Of a stretch of DNA of 64,000 nucleotides, positions 9,510-20,291 are shown piece after piece. The position numbers and the translations under genes are program-made. Where the stretch lies: NCBI GenBank assembly GCA_010093705.1, contig MU006089.1, forward strand, positions 229,570 to 293,569, written 5' to 3'. How positions within the stretch are numbered: the stretch's first letter is position 1; every line of letters starts with the position of its first letter. Origin of the DNA: Patellaria atrata CBS 101060. Its lineage: Eukaryota > Ascomycota > Dothideomycetes > Patellariales > Patellariaceae. Under the pieces are notes generated by a model, which saw nothing but the letters and a program-made list of their open reading frames with translations, had not been told where the DNA came from and searched no databases.

Positions 9510-11150
9510 TCATTCAATTTTACTGCTTGCTTTCGACCCGTACCTCCGTTCGTAGTCATCGTTGACCGCTTGAATTGCTGCAGCTGCACCATCCCACTTT
9601 TTCCGCTTCCCATCAAAGAGCCTCAATATATGAGGTGAATCTACACCCCCCATGAGCAGATTGCACTGAGACGGATTTTTCAACCAATACCACCAGCCTC
9701 GCCAGCCGTATCCCAAGTTCTCATTAACCCCGGTTCCTGCGGCATCGTTGAGAAATCTACGCCATCGTTCTTCGTGGACCTTGTATAGCGAAGCATTACG
9801 CTCGTTCGGTACCACTTTCCTAAGCCACGTATAATGATCGTCTATAGCTCTATTCATCTCCTCTTCCGCCGGAAGGGAACTAGCACCTTTCCATATTTGT
9901 GTGATTGCCATGCAGCAGAGATCGCCGGCTTCGCAGATACCGGTTGGAAGCTGCCAGCTGTCCAAAAATGCCAGGGAATGCGCATACGCCGGTGGAAAGA
10001 TGTTCTGGTATAAACGCGGTAAACCTCCTTTGTTCTCACTGTGTAGAGCGCCAGTCCGGATGTTAGTGACGAGAGATGTGTCGGTGGTGTATCCGGTACA
10101 AGCGATGATACAATCCACCTTAATGCACGATCCGTCATCAAGTTCTACATTCTTATCATCAACGATGCGCTTGAGGTTCGCAACGGACTTGACGTCCCCT
10201 CGCTGCAGTGCTGGCATGAATGTATCTGACAACATCACCTGTAGAGAAGCTCGAGACGCTGCTGGTCTCATGCGCCACTTTGGGTCCGGTGGACAGCTGG
10301 AATCGCTCAGCTTAGCGAGCTGGGTTTCCATCATGTTGTCAGTCCATCCGGGGGCCACAACCATGAGCATCTCCAAGATAGCATCGAGTCTCCGGTTCCG
10401 TATCTGATCGGCAGGTTTGCCATTTGTGATCCTGGGTATGGCGTATGCTCCTCGCCGGTGCGCTACATAGATATCCTTCGCTATTCCTACGAGATCGGTG
10501 GATATATCTCCAGCTGAGTTGCCAATTCCCAGAACTAGAACAGTCTTGCCTCGATAGGACTCGGGGCCTTTGTACGCGCTTGCATGAGTGATTCTGTCTG
10601 GGCCAAAGAACCCTACCCCTGAAATGATCGGAGGAGTGCGTTGACATTGCTTGCCAGTACAAATTAGAACTTTATCAAAATAGTGCTCTTCTGTTAATGA
10701 GTCATCTGTGTTGCTGCTCGTTGCTGAGTGATGAACTTTAACCGTCCATCCTGATTGATTAATTTGTTGATTTTCTCCCTTGGATTCGCGAGCTTTCACC
10801 TCCAGGACTTCCGTGTTGAATTGTATCCTCGATGTTAAATTGAATGCTTGGGCGTAATCTTGTAGGTATTCCAGGAATTGAGGCTGGGTCATATACGGCG
10901 GGTACTTTTCATCGAAAGGGAAGTCGCTAAAGCAGTTTCTGTACTTGCTGATGTTGAGTATCGTTGTTTTACTGACGGTTGTGATATTCGGATCATCGGA
11001 ATATGCCCACAGGCCCCCAAGAACATCCCTACGTTCAAAAATCGTTGCATCAAAGTCCTCTTCCAAAAAGTTTTTGAGTGCGCAGAGCCCGAGAGGCCCG
11101 GCGCCGATTACTGCGACTCGGGTGCTCGGCTGAGCTTTTTCGCTAGACAT
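9510..11150 (-). CDS. Flavin-containing monooxygenase (FMO-like)
   Basis: An intronless ORF of 546 aa, taking the first true ATG (MSSEKAQ). It has the FAD-binding Rossmann motif GAGPLGL near residue 16-22 and the second motif ERRDVLGGLW. The FMO fingerprint appears as FFGPDRITHASAYK, and the NADPH-binding motif as VLGIGNSAGD, where Ala replaces the more common Gly. ACTGY follows towards the end of the nucleotide-binding part. Enzymes of this class use FAD, NADPH and oxygen to oxygenate soft nucleophiles or ketones; the substrate cannot be told here. There is no signal peptide or membrane span. No biosynthetic partners flank it, so a detoxification or general metabolic role is as likely as a secondary-metabolite role. 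Confidence 0.88.
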   Translation of the reverse strand: MSSEKAQPSTRVAVIGAGPLGLCALKNFLEEDFDATIFERRDVLGGLWAYSDDPNITTVSKTTILNISKYRNCFSDFPFDEKYPPYMTQPQFLEYLQDYAQAFNLTSRIQFNTEVLEVKARESKGENQQINQSGWTVKVHHSATSSNTDDSLTEEHYFDKVLICTGKQCQRTPPIISGVGFFGPDRITHASAYKGPESYRGKTVLVLGIGNSAGDISTDLVGIAKDIYVAHRRGAYAIPRITNGKPADQIRNRRLDAILEMLMVVAPGWTDNMMETQLAKLSDSSCPPDPKWRMRPAASRASLQVMLSDTFMPALQRGDVKSVANLKRIVDDKNVELDDGSCIKVDCIIACTGYTTDTSLVTNIRTGALHSENKGGLPRLYQNIFPPAYAHSLAFLDSWQLPTGICEAGDLCCMAITQIWKGASSLPAEEEMNRAIDDHYTWLRKVVPNERNASLYKVHEERWRRFLNDAAGTGVNENLGYGWRGWWYWLKNPSQCNLLMGGVDSPHILRLFDGKRKKWDGAAAAIQAVNDDYERRYGSKASSKIE

Positions 11151-11832
11151 GGCATCAAAAGTCTTCCAAGTCACAGGCCTTTTACAGTATCTAAGTGAAA
11201 AGTCTATCGATGAGTATTGTTCTAAGCAGTTGTATATCGTAAAGATGAAAGGTTTGCAAAGTTCGAGAGAAGTTCAACTGTGAGCAGTAATAAAAGATTT
11301 TCTATTTAAGCACTATTAGGTCTAGAGCGAAAGGGATCACTTGGTCAGTAAGGCTGTGCCGGTGTCTCAGCGTGACTTTAGCGATATCACACTAAAAAGT
11401 GTTGGTTGTATAGTATGTACAGTACAATGCACCCGAATAGGATTATCTGCATTCTGTCCCCATCCAATCATTGAGAATACTTTCCCATGGTCCAACACAG
11501 AGCTGATGCAAGATGGGTACGAAAATCTGCACTACTGTGGCCCATTCGATTCGAATCTACCACGCCGTTAGCGAACACAGGGAACCAAAGTCATGTTCGA
11601 TAGGATCATGGTGGGAATTTCAAGCGGATCAGCGATGGTTGAACGGCGATTCACCCAAGTGATGCCTCCATCGTGCGTATAGCAGAGATCTTAATGCTTC
11701 GAATAGCTCCATTGATAGGCCACTGTTTTCATTTCTCTTAGAACCTGTAAATACAGAGGCGCTGCCAAACATGATGCGCCAGACCCGATGCTAAACCCCC
11801 ATCGTGTTTCATTTCCCCGCAATCTGAATCGT
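11151..11832. other. Intergenic region between monooxygenase and RPL11
   Basis: Both neighbours run on the minus strand, so this stretch holds the RPL11 3' UTR and the monooxygenase promoter. A 76-codon plus-strand ORF at 11341-11571 shows no recognisable features. Confidence 0.5.
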
Positions 11833-12551
11833 TCATCTGACGATGCCCTCGAATCGGTTCTTGTACCATTTAATGGTTTCGGCCTGGTTGATACGGTGGG
11901 AAGCACCGATTCTGCTCTTGCATCGTCTCCTCTTTGATACGCGCTCTCCAGGACGAGTCCTTACACAAGTGTCAGTATATGTTTTACGACACTCGCCATT
12001 CCGTTGCACTCACATGCAGCAGTAGAAATCCATGCCGTAGATTCCAATAGCGGGATCATACTTGATTCCTAGATCAATATGTTCGCTAATTCCGAAGCCG
12101 AAGTTGCCCGTCTCACTGAAGTTTCGCTTGCGCAGTTCGTACTCCTTGACTTTCAGACCACGCTCAAGGATTTCCTCCGCTTTGGGTCCACGGACAGTGA
12201 CATGCACAGCAATTTTTTCGTTACGACGGATACCGAAAGTACGGACAGTGTATCGAGCCTTGCCTGTAGGAGGGGCAATGGTTAGTCGACCGTGCTTAAG
12301 AGGATCAAAATGTTAAGCAGCGCAAGGGGAGATAAGCACGCACTGTAGACTGGAGTTTGACCACTCAATTGTTCGAGCACCTTTGCAGCACGAGTAAGTC
12401 TGTCACCAGATTCACCGACAGAGATGTTGAGGACGAGCTTCTGGATGCGAAGCTCCCTCATGGGGTTGCTGCTCTTGTCTTTGCCTTCAGCCTATCGTGT
12501 ATGTTAGAGCTTGGGATCGTAAATATATGTAAGTGATATTAGTTTTACCAT
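11833..12551 (-). CDS. RPL11: 60S ribosomal protein L11 (uL5)
   Basis: uL5 sits in the central protuberance of the 60S subunit and, with uL18, binds 5S rRNA. Four exons on the minus strand (12549-12551, 12344-12491, 12014-12263, 11833-11959) give 175 aa, the expected length. The first exon is only the ATG; the rest begins [14 protein letters not shown]. Other family blocks are [37 protein letters not shown] and the C-terminus [12 protein letters not shown]. Introns are 57, 80 and 54 bp. The gene is divergent from SMB1 across 273 bp, a likely shared promoter for two growth-related genes. Confidence 0.97.
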
Positions 12552-12824
12552 TGTGCAAAATGTGGTTTGTCGGCAGTTGTTGTATCTCTGTCCTGGCGCG
12601 GTGGTATACAGAAACAAATTTGGGGGAGGAGAATGGTGCGGATCTCGCTACAAGCCTTGGCATCTGCAGAGCCTCAATATCAACCTTAGCTTCGAAGTCG
12701 AGCTCCGTCCACCCCACAAGAGTTCTCATATTCTCCACGTCCACACTTCGCAATACAAATACTGTTGTTATTCATCTTAATCCTGTTCTAGGAAAGGTCG
12801 TTTTTCGACACGCCGTATGTAAGC
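12552..12824. promoter_or_regulatory. Shared divergent promoter, RPL11 / SMB1
   Basis: Only 273 bp separate the start codons of two divergent, highly expressed housekeeping genes, so both promoters and both 5' leaders must lie here. I did not recognise specific factor sites. Confidence 0.6.
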
Positions 12825-13825
12825 ATGGCGGCGAACAAGCAGGGCAAGATGGTCAGTCTCACATTCCATTCTATCTCTAGCATCACTAGAATTGTTCGTT
12901 GACGATAGTAGCTGACTTCGGAAACTCCAGCAAAACCTCGTGAGCGGTCCTTCATTCTATATCTCTATAGCGACAACTTGATTCGCATAACATCCAATCC
13001 TAACGATTTCCTAGGTTAATTATCGGATGAGAGCTACTCTCAATGACGGCAGACAGATGGCGGGTCAGATGCTTGCATTCGATAAAGTATGTTAGATTCT
13101 ACATATGCTATTTTATTATACTAACAGGAGCATCAGCACATGAACCTCGTCCTCGCTGATACGGAAGAATTCCGTCGCGTCAAGCGTAAACCACAGAAAG
13201 GCGCAAGTGCTCCTGGTGCAGCATCTGCCCCATTAGTTGAGAGTGAAGAGAAACGAACCCTTGGCCTTACCATTGTACGGGGCGCTCAGATCATCTCGCT
13301 CTCTGTCGACGGCCCACCGCCAGCGGATCCATCTGCACGATTAGGCGCAGCAGCGCCAAGCGGGAGTGCGACTGTAGCTGCAACATTAGCTGCCGGTCCC
13401 GGAATAAGTAAACCAGCAGGGCGTGGCCTACCGGTCGGGTTGACAGGACCCGCTGCCGGCGTAGGCGGGCCCGGACCAGCTGGTTTCGGGGCAGGTTTCC
13501 CACCACCACCGGGATTTCCAGGTGCTGGTGGACCACCAGGCTTCGGAAGAGGTGGCCCTCCCGGAGGCGGACCACGTAAGATCTCTTAGAATAAATGCAG
13601 CCCCTAGGTTTCCGTGCTAATTTCTATTGTAGCTGGGGGCTTCCCACCTCAAGGTTTCCCACCTGGTCAAGGAGGACCACGTAGGTTTACTTTTCTCCCA
13701 TATTTTCTCCCATATAGCACGCACCCGCTGATCATCTTATAGCTGGTAGTTTCCAACAACCACCACCGGGTTTTCAACCTCCTGGCGGAGGACGGGGTTT
13801 TCCTCCAGGCTTTGGTGGCAGATAA
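12825..13825 (+). CDS. SMB1: Spliceosomal Sm protein B (SmB)
   Basis: SmB is one of the seven Sm proteins that ring the U1, U2, U4 and U5 snRNAs. Six exons (12825-12851, 12931-12939, 13015-13086, 13137-13575, 13633-13680, 13743-13825) give 225 aa. Exon 2 is a 9-nt micro-exon encoding Gln-Asn-Leu, which rebuilds the conserved KMQNLVNYRMR block. Sm1 (residues about 10-45, ending FDKHMNLVLADTEEFR) and Sm2 (LGLTIVRGAQIISLSV) follow. The tail is rich in Gly, Pro and Phe, with PPGF-type repeats as in other SmB proteins. Exon 5 is 48 nt with phase 1 on both sides, so it could be skipped without changing frame. Confidence 0.95.
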
Positions 13826-14414
13826 TGTCCGCATGGGCTAAGCCTAAGCCTGGAAATTCAAAAGCAGCCGAGCATCTATGCTCGAGTGTGCTTTATACAT
13901 ATAGCACCCTCCTAGATGGGATTTGAAAAGGTTGAAGCTACAATAAGTTTTATGTGCTTATTAGTGAGTACGTGACGTGAGGTGACATAGTCATGGGGGG
14001 GGGAATCAATCGGGACTTGGGAGAAAATATTGGCGGAATCTGCGAAACCTGGAAAATTCCATGTCGGTTGACGCCTTGATGGTAGCATAGCGAGATATTG
14101 AAGTTAAAATGATACCCTGTGCCATCCGATTCGTTCTTGAACGATTACTTCCTTTAGCCTAGGAAATGAGATATTATTGCGAAAGATGTTGTAGCTCCAA
14201 ATGCAGTTATAGTTGTCGGTTGAAGTCTCGGACCGCAACCCTGCCAAACTCCGATCGCCGGCCCCAATAATCCCTAAGCCATTCCTAAGCTTGACGACTT
14301 CACCTTACTTTGTACCTTGCGAGCTTGATACCTTCTTGAAATCAGCAAGTTCGTCACGCCTTTAAAAACATCTTCTACGAGCACTTACGGAAAGGAAAGG
14401 TGAGACGTAGAACA
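13826..14414. other. Intergenic region, nothing recognised
   Basis: This region holds the SMB1 3' UTR and the MPC1 promoter. A run of nine G lies near 13993. No coding or RNA feature was seen. Confidence 0.5.
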
Positions 14415-15178
14415 ATGGCGGCTGCGATAAAGGCGATCAATGCGAAGATTCGCGCAAACCCGGTGTCAAACTATGTCTGCTCGACTCGTGAGTGCGGCCC
14501 ATATTCCACCCATACAGGATATTGTTGGAGGACTAGATAGCATCGAGAAAATCGGGCGCATTAGAAGACTGCTAACGTTGAGATCTCTCGCTCAGACTTT
14601 TGGGGCCCAGTCTCGAACTTCGGTATTCCCGTAGCGGCCATAATGGACACGCAGAAAGACCCCGAGATGTACGAAAATATCTATCATATGTTATACTTCA
14701 TAATCATATCCTATACCTACAACATTCACCTGACTGGCTGTTGTTGAGATTTGTCTTAGACACGCACATCTCCCCACCACTTCTCTCAACACAATGTAAG
14801 AGACAACTTTGCTGACACAAACTACAGTATCTCCGGCCGCATGACCGGCGCTTTAGCAATCTATTCAGCAGTCTTCATGAGATACTCTGTCGCGGTCACA
14901 CCTAAGAACTATCTACTCTTCGGATGTCACTTCATCAATTGCGGTTCACAGTTGATCCAAGGATACAGATACCTACAGTACTGGAAGTGAGTAGTAACCC
15001 TAATATAGCAGCGAAGATCTTTGTGACCCTAAGGATGATCTATGTTTGTCCATAAGGGCTGACATATGATAGTTTCGGCGGACGGGAACAGACCCTCAAG
15101 GGGATGGGAAAGGAAGGAGCATCGAAGGTGGAGGACAAGGCGAAAAATGTTGCTGAAAAGGTGTTAAGGCAGAAATGA
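14415..15178 (+). CDS. MPC1: Mitochondrial pyruvate carrier subunit 1
   Basis: MPC1 forms the inner-membrane pyruvate importer with an MPC2/3 partner. Exons 14415-14487, 14596-14668, 14828-14986 and 15073-15178 give 136 aa. Family blocks are clear: STHFWGPVSNFGIPVAA spans intron 1, IMDTQKDPE follows, then ISGRMTGAL spanning intron 2, RYSVAVTPKNYLLFGCHF and a GYRYLQYWNFGG stretch spanning intron 3. Hydrophobic helices occupy roughly residues 27-45, 55-75 and 80-100. The C-terminal tail of about 30 residues is Lys/Glu-rich, as in other ascomycete forms. Introns are 108, 159 and 86 bp, longer than in the neighbours. Confidence 0.95.
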
Positions 15179-15545
15179 CCAATAGATGAGGGAAAGAGCG
15201 GAGGATTCGAACAAACGAACTGGGATGATCTTGGATTCGATGCAGATACCACATTCAGTCCCAAGGCGCACTGTACGGTACACCTGCGGAAGGCCGAGAA
15301 CTGATTTATCCATTCTGATCTTCAAGTTATACAGTAAAATCTTTTAAGGATACATCGACATCGTGTTCCTCGGTTCCATCCGTCTGTACAGAACTTTTGT
15401 GCTGGTATCATCGAACGAAAGCCACTTTTTCCTCTACCAACCCGAAAAGCATTTTATACTACAATCTGTACAAAAATTAAAGATTTGAAAACTTCAAACT
15501 TCTATGCTCGTGTTGAGACGGGCAATGTATGCTTTGACCTGCTCA
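15179..15545. other. Convergent 3' intergenic region
   Basis: This 367-bp spacer between the stops of MPC1 and ADE17 presumably holds both 3' UTRs. Nothing else was recognised. Confidence 0.5.
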
Positions 15546-18195
15546 CTAATGGTGGAATAGCCTAATGTGCTGTTCCACGAACGTGATACCTAGTTTCTCA
15601 GCCGTGGAGAATACGGCCTGATCGTTCTGGCTACCGGTAGGCGCAGCTATGTATTTGACCCCTGAACGAGCAGCTCTGAAGACGTTGTCGATGAATGGGA
15701 ACTATTACCAACGTTAGTGTCAAAAATCGTCCATTGGCTCTTAATTAAGGGATGACACAAAATACTTACGAAAGCATCTGAACTGCAGGCTACTTCGGAG
15801 ACGTTGTTGAGCCATTCTTCGCGTTCGGTGTCAGTGAACGGTGTGGGCACGTAGCCTTCCTCAAAATTCTTTTCGTAGTCGTCCCTTTCGATACCCGATT
15901 TAGGTAGCTGTTACATTTGAAACAAGGTAATTAGACCCATATTCAGCGCAGTCCTCAACAGGAAATACTTACGGAGCCACTGCAAAGCATATCAATCGCA
16001 TTTGCCTTATCAGCTCTCTTGATACCTTTCCTCCATTTAAGATCTAGAGTCCGCGGGTTGAAGCGCATCCACCAGTTGTCGGCCTTATCACCTGCCAATC
16101 GAGTGCAGTGAATCCGAGCTTGAGAAAGATGAGCGATAGACACCAATACATTAGAAGAGAGTGACTCACACTGCTGTCCAGCACCTAACCCGACCACTTG
16201 TCCATTGAGAGCATAACAGACTGAGTTTGATTGAGTATATTTGAGCGCAATAGTCGCAACCGTGAGATCTCTCAGCGCGGACTCTTTCAGCGGCCCTGAA
16301 TTCTGAGGCACAATGATATCGCCAAATGTGTCCACTGGAGAAATTCTTGCGTCGTTGCGCTGCTGGGTCAAATATATCCCGTATGCCATCCTAGTCTCTT
16401 GCGTGGGCGGCTCATACTCTGGATCAATCTGTAAAATCAGATACTTGCCACCTTTTTTCCTCTTGAGGATCTCCAAAGCCTCTGGCGCATACCCTGGAGC
16501 AATTATCCCGTCTGAAACTTCCCGGCTGATGATCTTAGCAGTGGTCACGTCAACTTCATGAGAAAGCGCTATCATATCCCCAAAGCTAGACATGCGATCG
16601 GCACCCCTAGCACGGGCATATGCTTGTGCTAACGGGGAGTTTTCGAGACCTTCGATATCATCAACCATGTATACTTTTCTCTCTACCTCTGATAGCTTTA
16701 CGTCTATCGCCGCACCTGCTGGTGAAACTGCGAACATATACTATAAGTATTATATTTTCCAACACAATCTGAGGTCTACCTACCGTGTTTGAAACTAGCA
16801 GCGGCAGCATGGCCGGGAAACGCTTGACTAAGTTCCTTAACGAGAGGCCACGCGTTGAGCTATACATGTTAGAGAGATACTATCGTAGGCAGGAGAGCAA
16901 ATATACCGCATCGAGGAGATTGATGTACCCTGGTGCACCGCATAACGTTCGAAAGGGAAGTTTCGCATCTTTCATGTATGCCGCGGCTGGCTTTTGGTGA
17001 GGGTTTGCTCCATATCTGGAAGGAAGGGTTAGCTTGAACACTGCATAAAACACAACAAGTGAACAAGATCTACCTTAGTGAAATCTGTTGCTTGCCATCT
17101 CCCGTGGAGTATTGACGTCGGAAGAAGTCGGATATCGCATTGTCGTAATCTGCGGTATGCTCAAAAGCTTTGAGGGCATATAGTTGTCGCAGATCCTGTG
17201 AGACTTCTCCATCCTCGATGGCGGTAAGGAAGTCATGGTATTGAGAAGGATGAGTAAGAACTGATACTCGCAAATGGTTCTTTGCAGCAGCTCTTAAGAG
17301 GGTAACACCTTTTGCCCATGGTTAGAATAATAGAGTGTAAAAGAACGGTCGAGATCATACCGCCAATGTCAATTTCCTCTACCGCTTCCGGTATTGTGAC
17401 ATTGATCTTTGCAACCGTTTCCTTGAAAGGGTCTATAAAGTATAAGGACTTTGTCTGGGAGGGGAAGCTGGGACAGACTGACACAAATTGCAAATGACAT
17501 AGTCGATCTTAGAGATATGTTCCCGCAGAAGATCTTCCTATACTTGGGCATCAGTAAATGCATTAGATAATTTAAGAATCAATCTGACCTCGTCGGCGGG
17601 TAAGTCTCGGGCGAGAATGCCAGCATGAACCTACACATATCAGCCGTGTTCTACGTAGGCAGATGATTGCAATTACGGCAGCTGTATTGTGTTAGTAGTT
17701 GCTATGATATGGATTTCATGGGGAGATTCAACCTACGGTGGAGGGACTTCACGCGTCCATTCAGCATTTCAGGGGCTAAGGCTTTGTCAGCTCCAATATG
17801 TTATTCCAGTTACAGAAAGCACATTTCACCCTTGGTAATTGAGGATATATCATCCACTGGAAAGCCAGCCTCGCGTATCATTTTGGCAGTACCGCCAGAA
17901 GCAAGCATTCTGATCCCATTGTCAACTGACTGGAGATGCAACAGAGGAATTTGCTTATAACAGAGTAGATTCAATCATACCGAACTCCATTCTTCTCGAG
18001 ACCTTTGGCAAGATCTAAATAATCCCTAAAGCATCAGCATGGAAGCATCAAGACCGGTATCGGAGACCGCACCTAAAATGCCTTCCTTGTTATAAACACT
18101 CAGGATGGCTGTAGAAGTGGTGTCAGACGGCGACTAAGATGAAAATTCACTGCATACAACTCCATACCGATCTTCTGTGAATCCCCAGATGCCAT
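15546..18195 (-). CDS. ADE17: Bifunctional AICAR transformylase / IMP cyclohydrolase (ATIC)
   Basis: This enzyme catalyses the last two steps of de novo purine synthesis (AICAR to FAICAR to IMP) in the cytosol. I reconstruct 16 exons on the minus strand: 18168-18195, 18073-18108, 17981-18014, 17830-17909, 17737-17775, 17677-17681, 17589-17630, 17483-17537, 17361-17432, 17074-17308, 16907-17015, 16784-16859, 16170-16727, 15973-16118, 15770-15907 and 15546-15701. Phases close to 602 aa, the family length. Exon 6 is only 5 nt and is needed to build [14 protein letters not shown]. The N-terminal cyclohydrolase half has [18 protein letters not shown] and [17 protein letters not shown]. The transformylase half carries the catalytic Lys-His pair in SFKHVSPAGAA and [11 protein letters not shown]. 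The C-terminus is [14 protein letters not shown] second ATG lies 3 bp upstream of the chosen start. Fifteen introns is high for a gene in this window. Confidence 0.95.
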
Positions 18196-19176
18196 CATGA
18201 GCTTTTGATACTCCGAATTCTTCGATGTAGAGTTTGGAGGGGTATACGGTAAGAATTTCTAGATCTATAAAATGTTTTTGATACCCCTCGATTGGGCCAA
18301 GGGGCGTCATCATAGTGCAATGGAAGGGGGCCAAGGGGGGCACATCTAATTCTCCAAGCTAGGCCTTGACAGCGGTTGTATCTCGGCATTGACCCTGAAA
18401 ATCCAGTACTTAAAATTCATTTTCTCTCCCAATTTTCCTTTTCTTCTTATGAACAACGCAAATTTCTAACACTCACTAAAAGCATTTTCGATCGAGGAGC
18501 CCGTCATTCCTAACGGATTGACGTGAGGCTCCCATGAGCCCGAGAACCGTCATGATGAGTGAAGATAGAAGTTGACTGATCTTGGGTGCGGTGCCTTCTC
18601 CTTCCATGGAAGGGGCTGCAATGATCGGTCGTACATTCAAACGTTTTAATACTGTCCTTGGTTGTCTGAGATACAGTAGGAACTTCATATGATATTCGAC
18701 AGTATCTCATGAATGCTCCTCTTACACCCGCCTTCTTTCGATTCAGTGTTCACATGGGCCTGAAAGTTCTTTGGTCGTCTACGCTAGACCCAAACCATGT
18801 CTGATGAGATATAGCAGAAGCTATGTTTTGGGGGAAATAACGCCCTTTGAAAGTTCGTGATGCAACCTGTATGACTGTTATAAGTTTTATCAGCGGAGAC
18901 GATGCAGAAAATCCATACTATACACTCTTCTTACCCTAGGAAAGCACAAGAATACGCCCAAAGGAACCTATGAGAGTCTCATAATCTCATGTGTAGTATC
19001 TATATCTTACTGCCTGGCCAAAACCACTCGTTCATTTGCATAACCCGCTCTATATTATACAATGAGTTGTGTATAGTACATATAGTAAAACCGACGGCCA
19101 ACCAAAACGCTGTATGCAATGCTCAAGGCCACTGCATTATGTTCATTCACACTATTTTTACACGGTCCATCTGAGT
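18196..19176. other. Intergenic region, nothing recognised
   Basis: This is the promoter side of ADE17 and the 3' side of the mitoribosomal gene. Minus-strand ORFs near 18476-18710 overlap one another in different frames and look like chance. No RNA gene was recognised. Confidence 0.45.
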
Positions 19177-20291
19177 TCAGCGTCTGTTGGATCGGAAACT
19201 TTGTGGCATCTTTCCTATATTCCCCGCACCCTCCTCCACTGCAGCCCAATTAATTCTATCCCACCAGTTCTCCAAGTACTTCATCCTATCCTTGACGCCG
19301 TAATCTCTTATGTAAACGTGCTCCCAGGTGTTTACACATAATATTGGTGTGACGTCCGCACCTCCGGGGGGTAGTCTGGTTCCTACTTTTGTTGCGTATG
19401 GACCAGTAATGCCGGCTGTATTCTGCACTTGTGTCTGCTGACGCACGTAGTCTGGGTTGGACAGACTGAGACCCCCTTGGGCACTGCTGGGGAGAGGCCC
19501 GGTGGTATTCATATCTAGTGGTTGCTGTCTGTAGTGTGCCCCAGACAACGGACTGCCAGCAATGTATGTATTCAAAATCTTGAATTTGGCACCCTCTTCC
19601 TTCGTATATGATTTTACTAGCCATACGAATCCGGGCCCAAACATGGAGTCAGCGGTACCGAGGAAGGTGTCGCGAAGGGTCTCCATTGAAGAAAAGGAAT
19701 CAAGAAGCGCGGATACGAATGTTGAGCTTGGCGGAGTGGGAGTTGTTTTGTTCGAGAGACAGTTAAAGAAGAAATGATTGTTATGCGCCATACTTGCGGC
19801 ATTAAATAGGGGGGCTAGGTTAGGATCGCGTGCGGATTTTATGATGAGCGTCTTGATCGAAGCGTTCTCCAGTTGGGTGCCTGTGAGGATACGGATTAGC
19901 AACTAGGAGATGCAATGAAGCTACCATCTGATAAATCTTTCGGACGAGGATGGAAAGTATTGGTGTTAAACATGGTCATTCGTACCACTCGTGAGCCTAT
20001 CCAACTTTTCGAGCATGAATGATTGGTATTGTGACCACGCAATCTGAACGCCATCCGACGACATGAAGCCAGGATATCCGTTTCGCAGAACCTCATCTTC
20101 GTCTGCTAGATTTGGCATTATATGACGGTATCTCCGCTGGTATAAATCTACTACACCGGGGCGACATCTCTGTTGATGGAATTAGCATAGGTGCTGAGGA
20201 TCGAACTGATGACGGGATGGTGGTTTCTTACTGGGGTTTGGGATACAGCTCGCCATAGTGTGGTCGGCCGTGATAAGGATTGTAATATCAT
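19177..20291 (-). CDS. Mitochondrial small-subunit ribosomal protein of the Fe/Mn-SOD fold (mS42/mS43 type)
   Basis: The protein is part of the mitochondrial 37S subunit, a non-enzymatic descendant of superoxide dismutase. Exons 20232-20291, 19986-20169 and 19177-19880 give 315 aa. The first exon encodes a presequence-like N-terminus (MILQSLSRPTTLWRAVSQTP). Exon 2 has DLYQRRYRHIMPNL, the block where SOD-like sequences start, and exon 3 has ASMAHNNHFFFNCLS. The C-terminal SOD-like core reads GPGFVWLVKSY, then LCVNTWEHVYIRDYGV and YLENWWDRINW. In true SODs these blocks hold the metal ligands; here the pattern is only partly kept. I cannot decide between the Rsm26 and Mrp1 paralogues. The acceptor of intron 1 (20170/20171) is inferred; a later AG would shorten the protein by 11 residues. 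Confidence 0.85.

Noticed and set aside
9901-10407. Plus-strand ORF of 168 codons in the monooxygenase gene
   Set aside because: Antisense shadow of the intact flavin monooxygenase frame.
18476-18710. Overlapping minus-strand ORFs upstream of ADE17
   Set aside because: Two frames overlap without any recognisable motif; chance frames in promoter-side DNA.
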